Below are positions 36,936 to 47,500 of a stretch of DNA of 47,500 bases, piece after piece. Below the pieces are notes generated by a model. The model ran no database searches, was not told the origin of the DNA, and saw only the letters and a program-made list of their open reading frames with translations. The first letter of the stretch is position 1, and the number at the start of each line of letters is the position of its first letter. The position numbers were made by a program, and so were the translations under genes. The DNA comes from Bugula neritina (lineage: Eukaryota; Bryozoa; Gymnolaemata; Cheilostomatida; Bugulidae). The stretch covers positions 1,855,001-1,902,500 of the forward strand of contig OZ037770.1 of the NCBI GenBank assembly GCA_964035545.1, given 5' to 3'.

Positions 36936-37342
36936 TGTGATAGATTTTAGTGGTGCAATCATTATTGGTATTACACGAAAAGGTTCACTCTATACTGTTT
37001 ATTATATTGTGAGTTCGACTACATCGGCATGTAGCTATGGACAGCAGTGGCACCACTAGTAACCACCAATCAGGACAGACACACTAATTGATAGCAGGTG
37101 GAGCTAGCTACTCGTAGTTGCAGTGCGCTGAGTAGCTAGCCGGCAGAGCAGCTTGGGACTTCATTTAGAGTAGTTGTGTATTAAAGCTCACTAATTATGT
37201 AACCGTTTCTATTCATGTTAGCAGTAAATAACCTTCTTGTATTCGTGTAAATAATAAAGTTATCTTAGCGTAAACAACCTGGTGTAGTGGCTTTGTTTAA
37301 GTTGACCCACACATAATATAGTGAACTGCAAAATTCACTACA
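36936..37342 (+). repeat. 3' LTR of element D (407 bp)
   Basis: Same length as the 5' LTR with about four substitutions. The purine-rich ggtgtggcgag precedes it as a weak polypurine tract. It is followed by the ATAG target duplication. Confidence 0.94.
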
Positions 37343-37344
37343 AT

Positions 37345-37510
37345 AGGCACAGTTAGTCTAAGGTCATAGCTTTCCTTATATATAAACGGTTTCCAGAAGA
37401 TAGATTGAACAGTTTTTGTCTCACATTACCAAACTATACATGAAAAGATAGCTCTCGCATTTCTCTTCCGTATATTTTTTTATTTGTTTAAAAGAAAGTT
37501 TTCTGATAAA
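37345..37510 (+). repeat. Repeat R4, distal part
   Basis: cacagttagtctaagg…tttccag…gaacagtttttg…cacattaccaaa matches 44808-44985. It lies directly beyond element D. Confidence 0.7.
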
Positions 37511-40429
37511 GTTGCTACACAATGAGTAAAACGTCACACCTTCCATGTTCCACTGCTGCAGCGTAAGGGATTAACTTTATTAAGTCTAAAATCCAAACTT
37601 GACGTTCATTGCTATGTTTTCTCTAATATACTTGATTTGTTTTTTCGAAAATCAGTTTATGCTCTTTGAAATTTGGTTAAAATGTACATCATTTTGCAAG
37701 TTTCATTGCAATTTTCTAGATTCTTTATATGGTGGTTCTAGCTACGCTCCTGTGAATAATTATAACATTCCTAGTACATTTGCTGCTCCGCAGCTATCAC
37801 AAAAACATAGTACCCTCTTGCACAAACTGACAGTCTATTGAAATTCTGCCAATATAATGTTCCCATTTTACATCAGCACTTAGCTGCATCTTCTCAATAT
37901 GTTACAATATCTATTGAAAATGCTTCGCACAACATAATTATTTGTTTGGCAGAGTTAATTTCAGCTAAATCTGCTACCCACTTCACTTTGCAGTCTTGTC
38001 AGTAAAGGTCTGTCTATAGTGCAGCAGGTGTACTTTCAGTTTCTCTAATTCGCATAATTATGATTATTTTAAGTACATTGTATTCCGTAAAATCAATTTA
38101 AGGTTTATCGCAGTGTTCAGTATCTAATTAGTATAATGCATGTATGTTGTCCAACTGTTTAATAATAATAGCATACTACTATATGAGTAACTATCATTAC
38201 ATAAATATTTGGAGACGAAAATGGGTTACAATTATTTGGCTGTCAATTCATGTTGACTAGCAGTGGCTAGCTATTTTTATGAACTGTTGCAATAGGCTCA
38301 GATGACGTTGATGATCATGGCAGCTGAGGTTACTAGCAAAGCTAATGGGTTTGAATAAATAACACAAAAGTTTAAAAAATAAGTAGCTTGCATATTACTA
38401 GCTACAAAAACAGGTCTGAAATAGACTGGTAAAGCATGCTCTTGTCTGTTAGAGTATATGCAGTTGTGCTTCAAAATATAACCTAAACTGTATGCTATTG
38501 CATAAGTATTTGTATGCAAAAGAGTAATATTGAGTTTTTGGAAAACAGCATACTTGAAGTAAACTTTGACAAGGGTGTGTTATTTTCATCTTACAATATC
38601 ACTCGTAGGGCCTATGGCATAACTCTCTAACCATATCAATCTTTATGAAGCCCACAGCTCTGTAAAGTAAATTGAAACTAAAAATTTTGTTGCTACATTG
38701 TGTTTATGGAAAGTTATGGAGAAATATTTGGTTTATGTAGCCTACCCGAGGCATTTTACATTGCAGCCCATATGCTAGCAGTTGTAATAAGTGCTCACAA
38801 TAGCAACAGCTAGTTCTGTGCAGTATGTGACCTTTTGAATATATAATTGAGCCAATTTTGAACTATTGGAAGTTTGCCATGTTATCATATTGCCACCAGC
38901 TACCGGAGACAAAGCATTGCAGCTATTCATATGTTAGTGTAGGGCCACGCGACATGTTTTGCGAGAAATCCCGTATAGCCCAAAAATTGGACGTAGTGAG
39001 TGAGATTTTTTTGCATCTAACATGCTGAGGGAGAAGTGCGAGGACGCTCGTGCTTGTTTGATCTAATTGGCTTATTATTAATTAGCGAGCACACTTTTTT
39101 TATTTCAATTTCCGTTTTAGCTTACAGCGAACTGAATTAAAACAGTTTTATATAATTTGCATTTCAGCTTTTATAATATAAAGCCACTTTGCCAATGACG
39201 TAGTTTTACAAACAAACGTCTGTAGGCAAGCAGCAAAATTTAACGCTAACATCATTAGCTAATAAATTGTTGTACTCGCAACACACGCATTTTAAAATCT
39301 CAATACTTGTCTAGCTAAGATTAAAACTTTCCATCTTGAATGTTTCACTTAGGCAAGCATAGTGTCGGTCAGTCAGTCTAACTAGAGTTACTAGACACAT
39401 CTTTTTCTATTAGTTGCTAAATTTAGAAACATAAAACAGTTGATAATCTTGGCTCTGAGTTGGTATACAAGTCCATGATATCATGCTTGAGTGAACACTG
39501 CGTTAGCAGTTGCCAGCAGTACACAGTAGCCTAGTAGCCCAGTGTTGAACAACAAGATATAGCTCATAGTCAATTTGGACATTCAGCTAGAAGCCATGTA
39601 GGCTTGATTGGACTCTTCAGAGTTTAGACTGTATACAACAGGAAGCAAGTCGAATGTTTATAGCGCAGGCTCACGTTCTAACCTTTTATATATAAGTTCC
39701 AACTCACTTCAATGAGTGTTGATTAATGCTTATACCAGTACCAAAGGGACAACACAAGTACTATAGCTTTATTTATAGAAACTTGCAGCAATCAAATCCT
39801 TTACCCAAACTCAAAGCAGTCGCACAAAATACTGCATATCTGCCCCTTACAGCTACCAATAAATTCTGACACATATAACTATCTTACCTACGCAATTCTC
39901 TTTGCTATGCTTGTAAGCTTTTGGGCCGTCTGTAACTGATAGTAAGAGTCAGAACTAAGAAATCAATTTTAGCTTTTAGTTGGTGCAACTAAAAAATGAT
40001 TTTAATAATAAAGGTATTATTGGTTTAGCGTTAGTCAATAGTATTGAACAGATAAATAATCTAGCCTGAAAACATTATGTTTTGAGAAAAGAGCATCTCT
40101 CTAAACTATTTGTTACACCTGCATATTAATTTATTTAAATAATATCTGCATTATCATTTCAAAAGTTATATAGTCAATAATTATTTCATCAGACTAGCCA
40201 AATAGATAAATATTGAGTAAAAGTATAAACATTTAGCTTGCTTCCAGAATCTGAAATGGTTTTACATTGTTGGTTGAACAGAATTTATGAAAATTATCTT
40301 TTTTTGTGCATCAAATATATTGTACATGAAATGAACTATGCACTAACCTGTTGTAATAATAATAATAATAATAAGGCGTGCCACGACCACATACTTGCTC
40401 AATAGATAGTGATGATAGTTGCAATGGAA
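37511..40429. other. AT-rich sequence without recognisable genes
   Basis: The longest open frame is 80 codons with no coding character. There is a short (AAT)n tract at about 40357-40375. Nothing else can be supported. Confidence 0.5.
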
Positions 40430-40598
40430 ATATAGGTTCAGCCCTAACTAATGTGATGGTTTGTTGGCAATTGTTCAACCTCATGCTAAATTATAACAAG
40501 TAGGCAATAGGCATGCCGCCCACAGAGCAATAGCATATAGGAACTGAGACTAGATTATAAGATGATTTTTTGCTGGGGATGACCTTAACTATGCTGTG
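40430..40598 (-). repeat. Dispersed element family R5, fragment
   Basis: On the minus strand it starts CACAGCATAGTTAAGGTCATCC at 40598. It shares gctctgtgggcggcatgc and cctacttg-type motifs with 45655-45838. The other end is missing. Confidence 0.65.
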
Positions 40599-40650
40599 AA
40601 AATAACTGTAGTGAAATATATGTTGCAACATAAAACACTACAATAAAATA

Positions 40651-41395
40651 TTGTAGTGGAATTTTACAATAATAGTGTATAACATGTCTAGAGTTGTCTT
40701 TTCAAATTCTTATATTATTTCATTTAGCAGATTACAATCGTGTAAATCGATCTTGTCCGAAAGTCGGAATAGATTTCGATGTCAGGGTTCGATGTCGGAG
40801 TATATTCTGACATCGGACCCTGACTTTCGGATAGGATTGGCAGAAGTTGCTAAAAGGGCTTTGCCCCTGTATATGAAGAGGCAAGCTCACAGAATAGAAA
40901 TTAGTTTAGTCTACCACTGGAGCTCGTAGGACACAAACCTATTTATATACGCTATTTTTGCTACAATAAAGATTTCTTCTCTCGAGATTACAACTTTACC
41001 TTGTTTCTTCTATAATAGAGTTGATACCACAATTTGGTTTTGACGACAAAATTGGTTTTCAGCACTGTTTAACTAGTTTTTTATAGCATGCGTTAAAATT
41101 ATTTGTAGTTTTATAATACAGAGTTATACTATCATTTAATCAAACTTACCACAAAATCCATAATCAATAAAGTAAGGTCTGCTTGAATTCAAAGTGATAC
41201 TGTGTTTCACTCAGCGTCAGTTTATCAAATATGTGTTAGCATTAGCATGAATCAGCATCAACTGCGTGTTTTATCTCAAAAGCTTCAATAGATAAAAATA
41301 GGTAAGTATTTGCCCAGGCTTTTATTTGATGGCTGATATCTGTCATTGTATAATAAACCTGCATATTTGCATTATCTATATACAAAAGAGGTATA
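40651..41395 (+). repeat. Repeat R4, copy 1 (LTR-like features)
   Basis: High identity with 44137-44808 (catgtctagagttgtc, ggattggcagaagttgct, caaaagaggtata). It holds a TATA-like element (tgtatatgaagagg, 40868), AATAAAG (40964) and a segment ending taccaca (41032), so it could include a solo LTR. An imperfect inverted repeat at ~40755-40835 (ccgaaagtc…gactttcgg) is present in this copy only. The ORF 40675-40929 is not retained in the other copy. Confidence 0.65.
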
Positions 41396-41456
41396 AAATT
41401 TCTGATAGGTATTGTAACTTCTATAGAAGTTACAATACCTATCAGAAACTTTATAC
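41391..41456. repeat. 66-bp near-perfect palindrome
   Basis: 50 bp (41399-41448) are a perfect palindrome with no spacer, centred at 41423/41424. After one mismatched pair the arms continue for 7 bp (gtataaa/tttatac). It starts exactly where the R4 copy ends. Cruciform or hairpin formation is possible. Confidence 0.92.
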
Positions 41457-41536
41457 ATGATAGCAATGTGAAGAAGTTTTCGATATAGGATGAGCGTTAA
41501 CTGTTACAACATTTCTATCACACTCATCTTCATCTT

Positions 41537-41544
41537 TATGTATG

Positions 41545-41632
<88 letters not shown>
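41537..41632. repeat. (TA)n microsatellite
   Basis: About 95 bp of TA preceded by tatg repeats. Confidence 0.95.
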
Positions 41633-41635
<3 letters not shown>

Positions 41636-44136
41636 GGAAAACAACTGCATTGACATTGTGATCAGATATATTATAATAAAATGTGCTGTCATATTGCGTA
41701 CTTTGGTAACGAAAAATCTGCACACCATGTATAACCATAGGTTCCTTATTATTCTTAAATTTGATTATAAGCAAATTATTGTACATTATACCCAACAAAA
41801 CACAGGCTTTTCTGTGTGTCTAGCTAGTGCACACTATTGGAGATTTTTGGCAAACACAAGTAGAAGTAAGATGCATTCATCCCTTTTGCTTATTACTTCA
41901 TCAAACAAAGTAAACTGATATTTCAGACTTCACTGTGTCTATCTTCAGAGTTATGCATTGAATGATAAAAATTCAAAAGCCATAACCGTTGAACTCCACG
42001 CATGACATAAGATAAAAGGGTGGAAGTTTTCTACAATTGATAAAGGAAAAAAAATCATTTTGCCTTTTTCTATATGACATTAATAAAAATATCAGTTGCA
42101 GTACAACTAGTATAAAATATACAGAGTAATTTTGTATGTTAAGATATGGCTTTACTTGTTTGATGTCAATTGAGCTTTATTATATAGCTAAACTGAGGAG
42201 GCTGTGAGGTATAACTCCAGCTACTGTCATTTTGTGTGTAGAGTTTGAACTGGTGGTGAGGGTATTTGTCTGGTAATGCCCCTCAGTCTAGGATCCTGGG
42301 CAAGAAGTCACTAATACACCCTGAACACATTCATTATTTTTGTTTATAACAAGATAGATAAGATACCCAAAATCTATATGTATATACTAAAAACCTCATT
42401 TTATGGCTCTCACTAAGTTCTATGTTTTCTCTCTCTCTCACAGGATACTATCTTTTATATTTATTGGACTCATACAGGCCACACTTACGCTATAGTTATG
42501 TTAATTAAGATGAAGCCATATAATTCACTCAAATAAAGTTGTGCTTTCTTTATACATATAATGCCACGAGGAGATAACTAACCTAGTTAAAAAATACAAC
42601 ATTTCTAGCCTTGGAATGCTATGTTTACAGAATTGCCCTATAAATTTAAAATAATTGGCAATTTATATCTTAGATAATAGCAGCTATATAAAATAAATGA
42701 AATAGTTGAAATAGCCATGAAATGAACTGTGCTGTATACAGGTTGTCAGTTATAACTTATATTATAGTCCGCACTATAATTAAAACTTATTGTTTACGCA
42801 TCACTTACTATAAGTAACTATTATATTATAGTCGCCTACATGCTTGCATATTTGTGCCTTTGTAACCTAATAGGTTGCATTTGATTTAATCAAATAACTT
42901 TTAATTATGCAAATGAACCTTTTCCTTCAAATGTTAGAAAAGGTTTGTGACTGCAGTTTGGATTTAGTAAAACTGCATTCACACGCATCTATTTATCTAT
43001 TTACTATGATGTACATATGGTGCATAGGATTTCTAAGAATGTAGAAGAAAAAGAAATGTCTTATATAATCTGTGAGTATCATTCATTGGTAGAAATCTGC
43101 CGGTCATGTGGTTTCTATATGTAAAAAAGTATCTTAATATATATATTTGAAGTTTCCTATATAATGCTTATTGAAAGCGATTTATAATATTAGTGTCATC
43201 TGTACTATTGCCATACTATAATTTGACTATACCTTGAAGTTTTCTTTAACAATCTTGAATCTTATGTATTGTGGTGAATTTGGGCATACATTATGCTTCT
43301 CTCAACTTAGCATATGACCCTTGACTTTTATTCAGTCTGATACTTTGTATTATTTCATTATATATGTTTGATATTGACTACATTGTGGCCAGCAACTCAG
43401 CCTGTAACCCTTCTTTCAGAGTACAGCAGCTGCATGGAATCAGGCTATCTTTTATTCTTTTACCCAGCACGTGTGTACTACCTACTGACTAACTACAAGG
43501 AAGATGCAATCCATATGGCGTGACAGATATTTCCTGCCTTTTCCAATGCTGCTCAACAGGAAACATCATCTCCCCAACTGACCGGAAGCAGCAAGCCAAC
43601 ATCACTATATAAAGAGATAAATTGCAGCAACACGTAGTATAGTTATAGATTTAGGAATTACTCATATACAGTCAATGCTTTTAATTACTTATTGTATACT
43701 GGTCATTTTACTTAATTTAGTGCACACTCCAAATCTCGAAAGTTTCAGCTATTTTTCCCAATTTAGCTGCTAAAATATATAGGCTTTTGCCTAAAACTGA
43801 TAGCATATCAATAAATACAACTAAACAGTAAAGTTTATTTTTTTATTTTGCTTAACTTCCCATGTTTTTCCCTAAATATTTGGCTAATTTGGACTTGCAG
43901 ACCGTCACGTTTTTTCGTAACGGTCCGCACATATAGAATATTAAGTGCATATGACAATGACCTGTGCTTTAATGTTGGGGAATCCCCTCCCAGCCTTTTC
44001 TGTTATGCGTAGTTAAAACCAGCACATAAAAATACCATGTATAGTAAATTTCAAATGATTTTGAGCAAACTTTAATGTTAGGTCATAAGTTGCTGGTGTG
44101 TTATATACTAAATGAAGTAAACTGACTCATATAGCA
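41633..44136. other. AT-rich sequence without recognisable genes
   Basis: No long ORF. A hairpin (gaccgt…acggtc with a T6 loop) is at about 43900-43926, and a TATA-like ctatataaagag at about 43605 has no linked ORF. Confidence 0.45.
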
Positions 44137-44985
44137 TGTCTAGAGTTGTCTTTTCAAATTCTTATATTATTTCATTTAGCAGATTATATATTCTGACATT
44201 CAGACTCCGACTTTTGGATAGGATTGGCAGAAGTTGCTAGAAGGACTTTGCCCCTTGTATATAAAGAGGCCATCTCACTGAATATAATTAGTCTACCACT
44301 GGAGCTCGGAGGATACAGACCTACTTATATATGCTACTTTTGCTACAATGAAGATTTTTTTCTCCCAAGACTACAACTTTAGCTTGTTTCTTCTATATAC
44401 TAGAGATGGTACCACAGCGTGGTTTTAACGACAAAATAGGTTTTCAGCACTGTTTAACTAGTTTCTTGTAGCATGCTTTAAAATTATGTGTAGTTTTATA
44501 ATATAGAACTATACCATCAATTATTCAAATGTATTATAAAGTAATTGGCAAACTTACCACAAAATCCATGATAATTAATTAAGGTCTGTTTGAATTCGAA
44601 GCGATACTGTGTTTCACTCAGCGTCAGTTTAAGCAAACATGAGTTAGCATTAGCATGAAACAGAATTAACTATGCGTTTTATCTTAACAGCTTCAATAGA
44701 TAAAAATGGGTAAGTATTTACACAGGCTTTTATTTTATGACTGATAACTGTCATTGTATATAATAAATCTGCGTGTTTGCATTATCTATATACAAAAGAG
44801 GTATACACAGTTAGTTTAAGGTCATTACTTTCCAGATTCAGGCACTGCTTTATGTTATATATAAATGGTTTCCAGGGGATAGCTTGAACAGTTTTTGGCT
44901 CACATTACCAAATTATAGGCATGAAAAGATAGCTATGGCATTCTTCTTTCCTATACTTTTTTAATTGTTAAAAAAAGTTATAAAT
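44137..44985 (+). repeat. Repeat R4, copy 2 (longest)
   Basis: Contiguous match to 40683-41395 followed by a match to 37345-37510, so this copy shows the two pieces are one unit of about 850 bp. TATA-like ttgtatataaagagg at 44257. Confidence 0.75.
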
Positions 44986-45087
44986 AAAGTTTTAAAACTG
45001 AAAATAACTATTAAGTTGGCAGCTCGACAAACCTTTTTGATAGGTATGCTAGTTTGAAATGAATTGCTATTTAGCTCATATGGCAAT

Positions 45088-45838
45088 CACAGGATAGTTA
45101 AGGGCAACCTTTTAGCTCCAACTGCCTTGCTGAGGTTTGCATTGTAATCATATAAGAATTCAGTACCAGTGAAATAAAATCTCACCTAATTGTGCTAGAG
45201 TCAAAATTTAAAAACTATGTTGTAGATCTTCTTTTTCCCCAGTGCAAAATTTTTGGAAATTTCAATTTTCATTTTTTTTGCAAAGTTATAGACAAAAAAC
45301 TGCCCAATTTTGGCCAATTTTGCCTGAAAAGCTGACTTTTCAGTGCCAGTGAAATATCTCAGCAGCAAAACATGATACCTGATTAAAAATTGCACTGTTG
45401 GAATCCTGAGATATTTCTCCAGTGCAATTTTTTTTTTCAATAACTCTGCTAGATCGCTCATAAAGTGGTGATTTATACACTGAAAATGCCATATTTTTTC
45501 ATAAGAAACTAGCAGCGCGCAGCACTCCACGATTCAATAAGCACGTAGGGATGAGAAGATATTGGCGCATACTTACTAATTACAGGCTTGCTAGCTGGCA
45601 GGCTATAATGAATAGCTTGCTTTGTACTTTGTTTATGTAGCACCCATAATGAAATGTTGATAGATAACGCAGCCCTAATGAAGGTTGCTGCTTATTGGTT
45701 GCAGTTTGATTTTAGGCTAAACAATTGCAAGTAGGCAACACGCATGCCACCCGCAGAGCAATATTATTCAAGAACATAAACTACATTTTGAGAGAAATTT
45801 ATGATATTTTTAGTAAGGATGCCCTTAACTATCCTGTG
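45088..45838 (-). mobile_element. Complete inverted-repeat (MITE-like) element, family R5
   Basis: 19-bp perfect terminal inverted repeats: CACAGGATAGTTAAGGGCA at 45088 and its complement ending at 45838. Internal sequence matches 10580-10875, 12200-12671 and 40430-40598. No transposase. A 109-codon minus frame (45201-45530) is also open in the copy at 12226-12564 (WHFQCINH, ALEKYLRIP, FFVYNFAKKMKIEIS). Superfamily not assigned because no target duplication is clear. Confidence 0.8.
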
Positions 45839-45840
45839 TA

Positions 45841-46915
45841 GTCACGATCTTCAAGAAAGGGGACAGGAGCATTTGCGGAAATTACCGTGGCATCTCACTA
45901 CTCTCTATCCCAGGGAAGGTATTTGCCCGTATATTACGCAATAGACTTACGCAACACGTAGAACAGTTTCTCCCAGAAGCTCAGTGCGGTTTTCGGGCAC
46001 GTAGAGGCACATCAGACATGATATTCTCACTAAGACAGATTCAGGAAAAATGCATAGAACAGAAGATGCCTCTATACATGATCTTTGTTGATTTCACCAT
46101 GGCATTCGACACAGTAAACCGGTTGACATTGTGGATGGTTCTAAGAAAGCTTGGCTGCCCAGACCAGTTCACTAACCTGATTGCAGCCCTACATATGGGA
46201 ATGAAAGCCTCTGTCAACGTGGAAGGAGATCTCTCAGCACCATTGGAGATCACAAACGATGTAAAACAAGGCTGCGTGCTGGCTCCGACCCTGTTCTCTA
46301 TCTATCTCACTATGGTTATGAACCATGCTTTTGATGGCTATGATGAGGGTGTATGGATTCAATCAAGACCTGGCGCTGACTTGTTCAATATCAATCAGTT
46401 CAAATCTTCCACCAGAACGAGAAAGGTACTCATCAGAAAACTCATGTTTGCTGACGACACTGCCTTTGTTGCCCGCTACCATCAGCAGGCTCAAGAAATC
46501 ATCACCCGTTTTGCAAAATCTGCCAAAGTCTTTGTACTAAAGATAAATATAACCAAAACAGAGATGATGTATCAACCACCACCAAGAGAGCATGATGAGG
46601 GAGAAAAGATCAGTATAGATGGATAAATCCTCAACACAGTCAAGAATTTCAAATACCTTGGCTCAACCATCACAAACAACAACAAACTTGATCAAGAACT
46701 CCAATTGAGAATGTCAAAAGCGTCACAAACTTTCGGAAGGCTAAGAGAAAGGGTTTGGGATAACGGAGACCTGACAACTATGAAAAATGTGTAGTCTACC
46801 AAGCCGTTGTTTTATCTACACTGCTATATGGAGTGGAGTCATGGACAATCTATAAGATTGCGGCACACAAGCTAAATGCCTTTCTTATGAATCAACTAAG
46901 ACAGATATTGTCATG
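45841..46915 (+). pseudogene. Non-LTR retrotransposon (LINE) reverse transcriptase fragment
   Basis: From 45841 the frame reads VTIFKKGDRSICGNYRGISL, LPEAQCGFRARRGTSDMIF, FVDFTMAFDTVNRLTLW, VKQGCVLAPTLFS and the catalytic FADD (LMFADDTAFVAR). TAA at 46624 interrupts it. NFKYLGSTIT continues, then a frameshift near 46790 gives VYQAVVLSTLLYGVESW. It ends in (TA)n at 46915. Its 5' side is cut exactly at the end of the R5 element. Endonuclease domain absent. Clade not assigned. Confidence 0.9.
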
Positions 46916-46975
46916 TATATATATATATATATATATATATACAGGGATGTAGTGGCAAAAATATTCTAGGCCATA

Positions 46976-47060
46976 CTCTCAGGCCGGGGGTCCAGGGGGC
47001 CGCGTAGGCCCCCAGCGGGGTCCGGGGCAGCGCCCCGGCCGCCGAAGCCCTCAGAGCGCT
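46976..47060. repeat. GC-rich segment with a hairpin
   Basis: A GC island in AT-rich DNA with self-complementary parts (ccggggcagcgccccgg, 47021-47037). The minus strand reads a G/P/R-rich peptide. It looks like a fragment of a repeat, unidentified. Confidence 0.4.
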
Positions 47061-47500
47061 TCTGATGCAAATTTATGCAATTTAAACCCATTGTGAATTC
47101 TAATTCTTCTGAAAAAAATCTGTGTTGAAATGTGCACCTCACTATTATTTTCATACCATACCAGCTACATGACGACTGGGCATTGCTGCAAACTATATAA
47201 ATATTCAGTATTGTCCCATACCTGTTGACTGTAATTTTAAATGTAGTCTTACTCAACTGCAGTTAGGTTTGTTCTGACACTAAGTCCAACCTGTACAGAA
47301 AAATTGCTGAAGATCTCAAAAAGATGGAAGGATAGAGACAGGTAACAAGTGCTCTCCAAATGTAACCTAATTACTTCAAATATCTAATACACTGACGTGC
47401 ACAGAAAAAGAATTATAGAACAGAACAGAGGAAGATTGCAAATCAGAAAATGTGTGTTGGTTATTTATAAAGAGCAATTTGAATTGATAACTCATTGGCA
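47061..47500. other. AT-rich sequence, nothing supported
   Basis: No ORF, RNA or repeat recognised up to the window edge. Confidence 0.4.

Larger units (their letters stand above)
29736..37342 (+). mobile_element. Gypsy-type LTR retrotransposon, element D (nearly complete)
   Basis: LTRs of 407 bp each (29736-30142, 36936-37342) differ at about four positions. A 4-bp target duplication ATAG flanks it (29732-29735, 37343-37346). The interior has gag, protease, RT, RNase H, integrase with all catalytic residues, a pol tail and a 1.4-kb 3' region. Frameshifts in gag-protease and three nonsense codons in pol make it inactive, despite the young LTRs. Confidence 0.95.

Noticed and set aside
40675-40929. 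84-codon ORF in repeat R4
   Set aside because: The second R4 copy lacks the first part and is frameshifted, so it is not conserved coding sequence.
47281-47345. Possible exon (LYRKIAEDLKKMEG) near the window end
   Set aside because: Short, stops immediately after, and has no clear acceptor.

Overview
The window looks like a repeat-rich, AT-rich metazoan nuclear genome. Introns have GT-AG borders and genes are sparse. There are long (TA)n tracts and many transposon types. The mix (Ty3/Gypsy with tRNA-Leu priming, BEL/Pao, hAT, a LINE, hammerhead ribozymes) would suit a marine invertebrate such as a sponge or cnidarian. I cannot fix the species from sequence alone. No bacterial features, tRNA, rRNA or CRISPR arrays were found.

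Layout. 1-7545 is a Gypsy-type LTR element on the minus strand (element A). A 2.0-kb hAT-like element has inserted into its 3' LTR. 7864-12032 is the 3' part of an unidentified host gene on the minus strand, whose exons join in matching phase. 12672-19289 is a decayed plus-strand Gypsy element (B), abutting a BEL/Pao pol fragment (19290-20239). Next come a dispersed repeat and a canonical type I hammerhead ribozyme (20722-20779). 20860-26168 is a third Gypsy element (C) with two near-identical LTRs. It has a perfect tRNA-Leu primer site, a 941-codon ORF that fuses gag, protease and the integrase zinc domain but lacks RT and RNase H, and a spliced zinc-finger ORF. 26327-27718 holds three small minus-strand exons, two of them tandem duplicates, that may be the upstream part of the host gene. 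29736-37342 is the fourth and most complete Gypsy element (D, pol broken by only three nonsense codons). The rest is AT-rich sequence with two dispersed repeat families, a 66-bp near-perfect palindrome, a complete 751-bp inverted-repeat element (45088-45838) and a LINE reverse transcriptase fragment (45841-46915).

The most interesting signals lie inside the Gypsy lineage. (1) All four elements carry the same cassette at the gag-pro junction: a UUUAAAC or GUUAAAC heptamer (damaged in D), a spacer of exactly six nucleotides, and a GC-rich stem-loop with covarying bases. In A the heptamer is in the correct phase and the protease lies in the -1 frame, so this reads as a programmed -1 ribosomal frameshift site. 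(2) Elements B and C carry an extra gene after pol. It encodes a two-zinc-finger, coiled-coil protein, and its start codon sits in a tiny first exon with a phase-1 splice donor in both copies. (3) C seems to have turned the frameshift into a permanent fusion by a one-base change in an A8 run, while losing RT, so it looks like a non-autonomous derivative. (4) Two hammerhead-type ribozymes lie downstream of two copies of one repeat.
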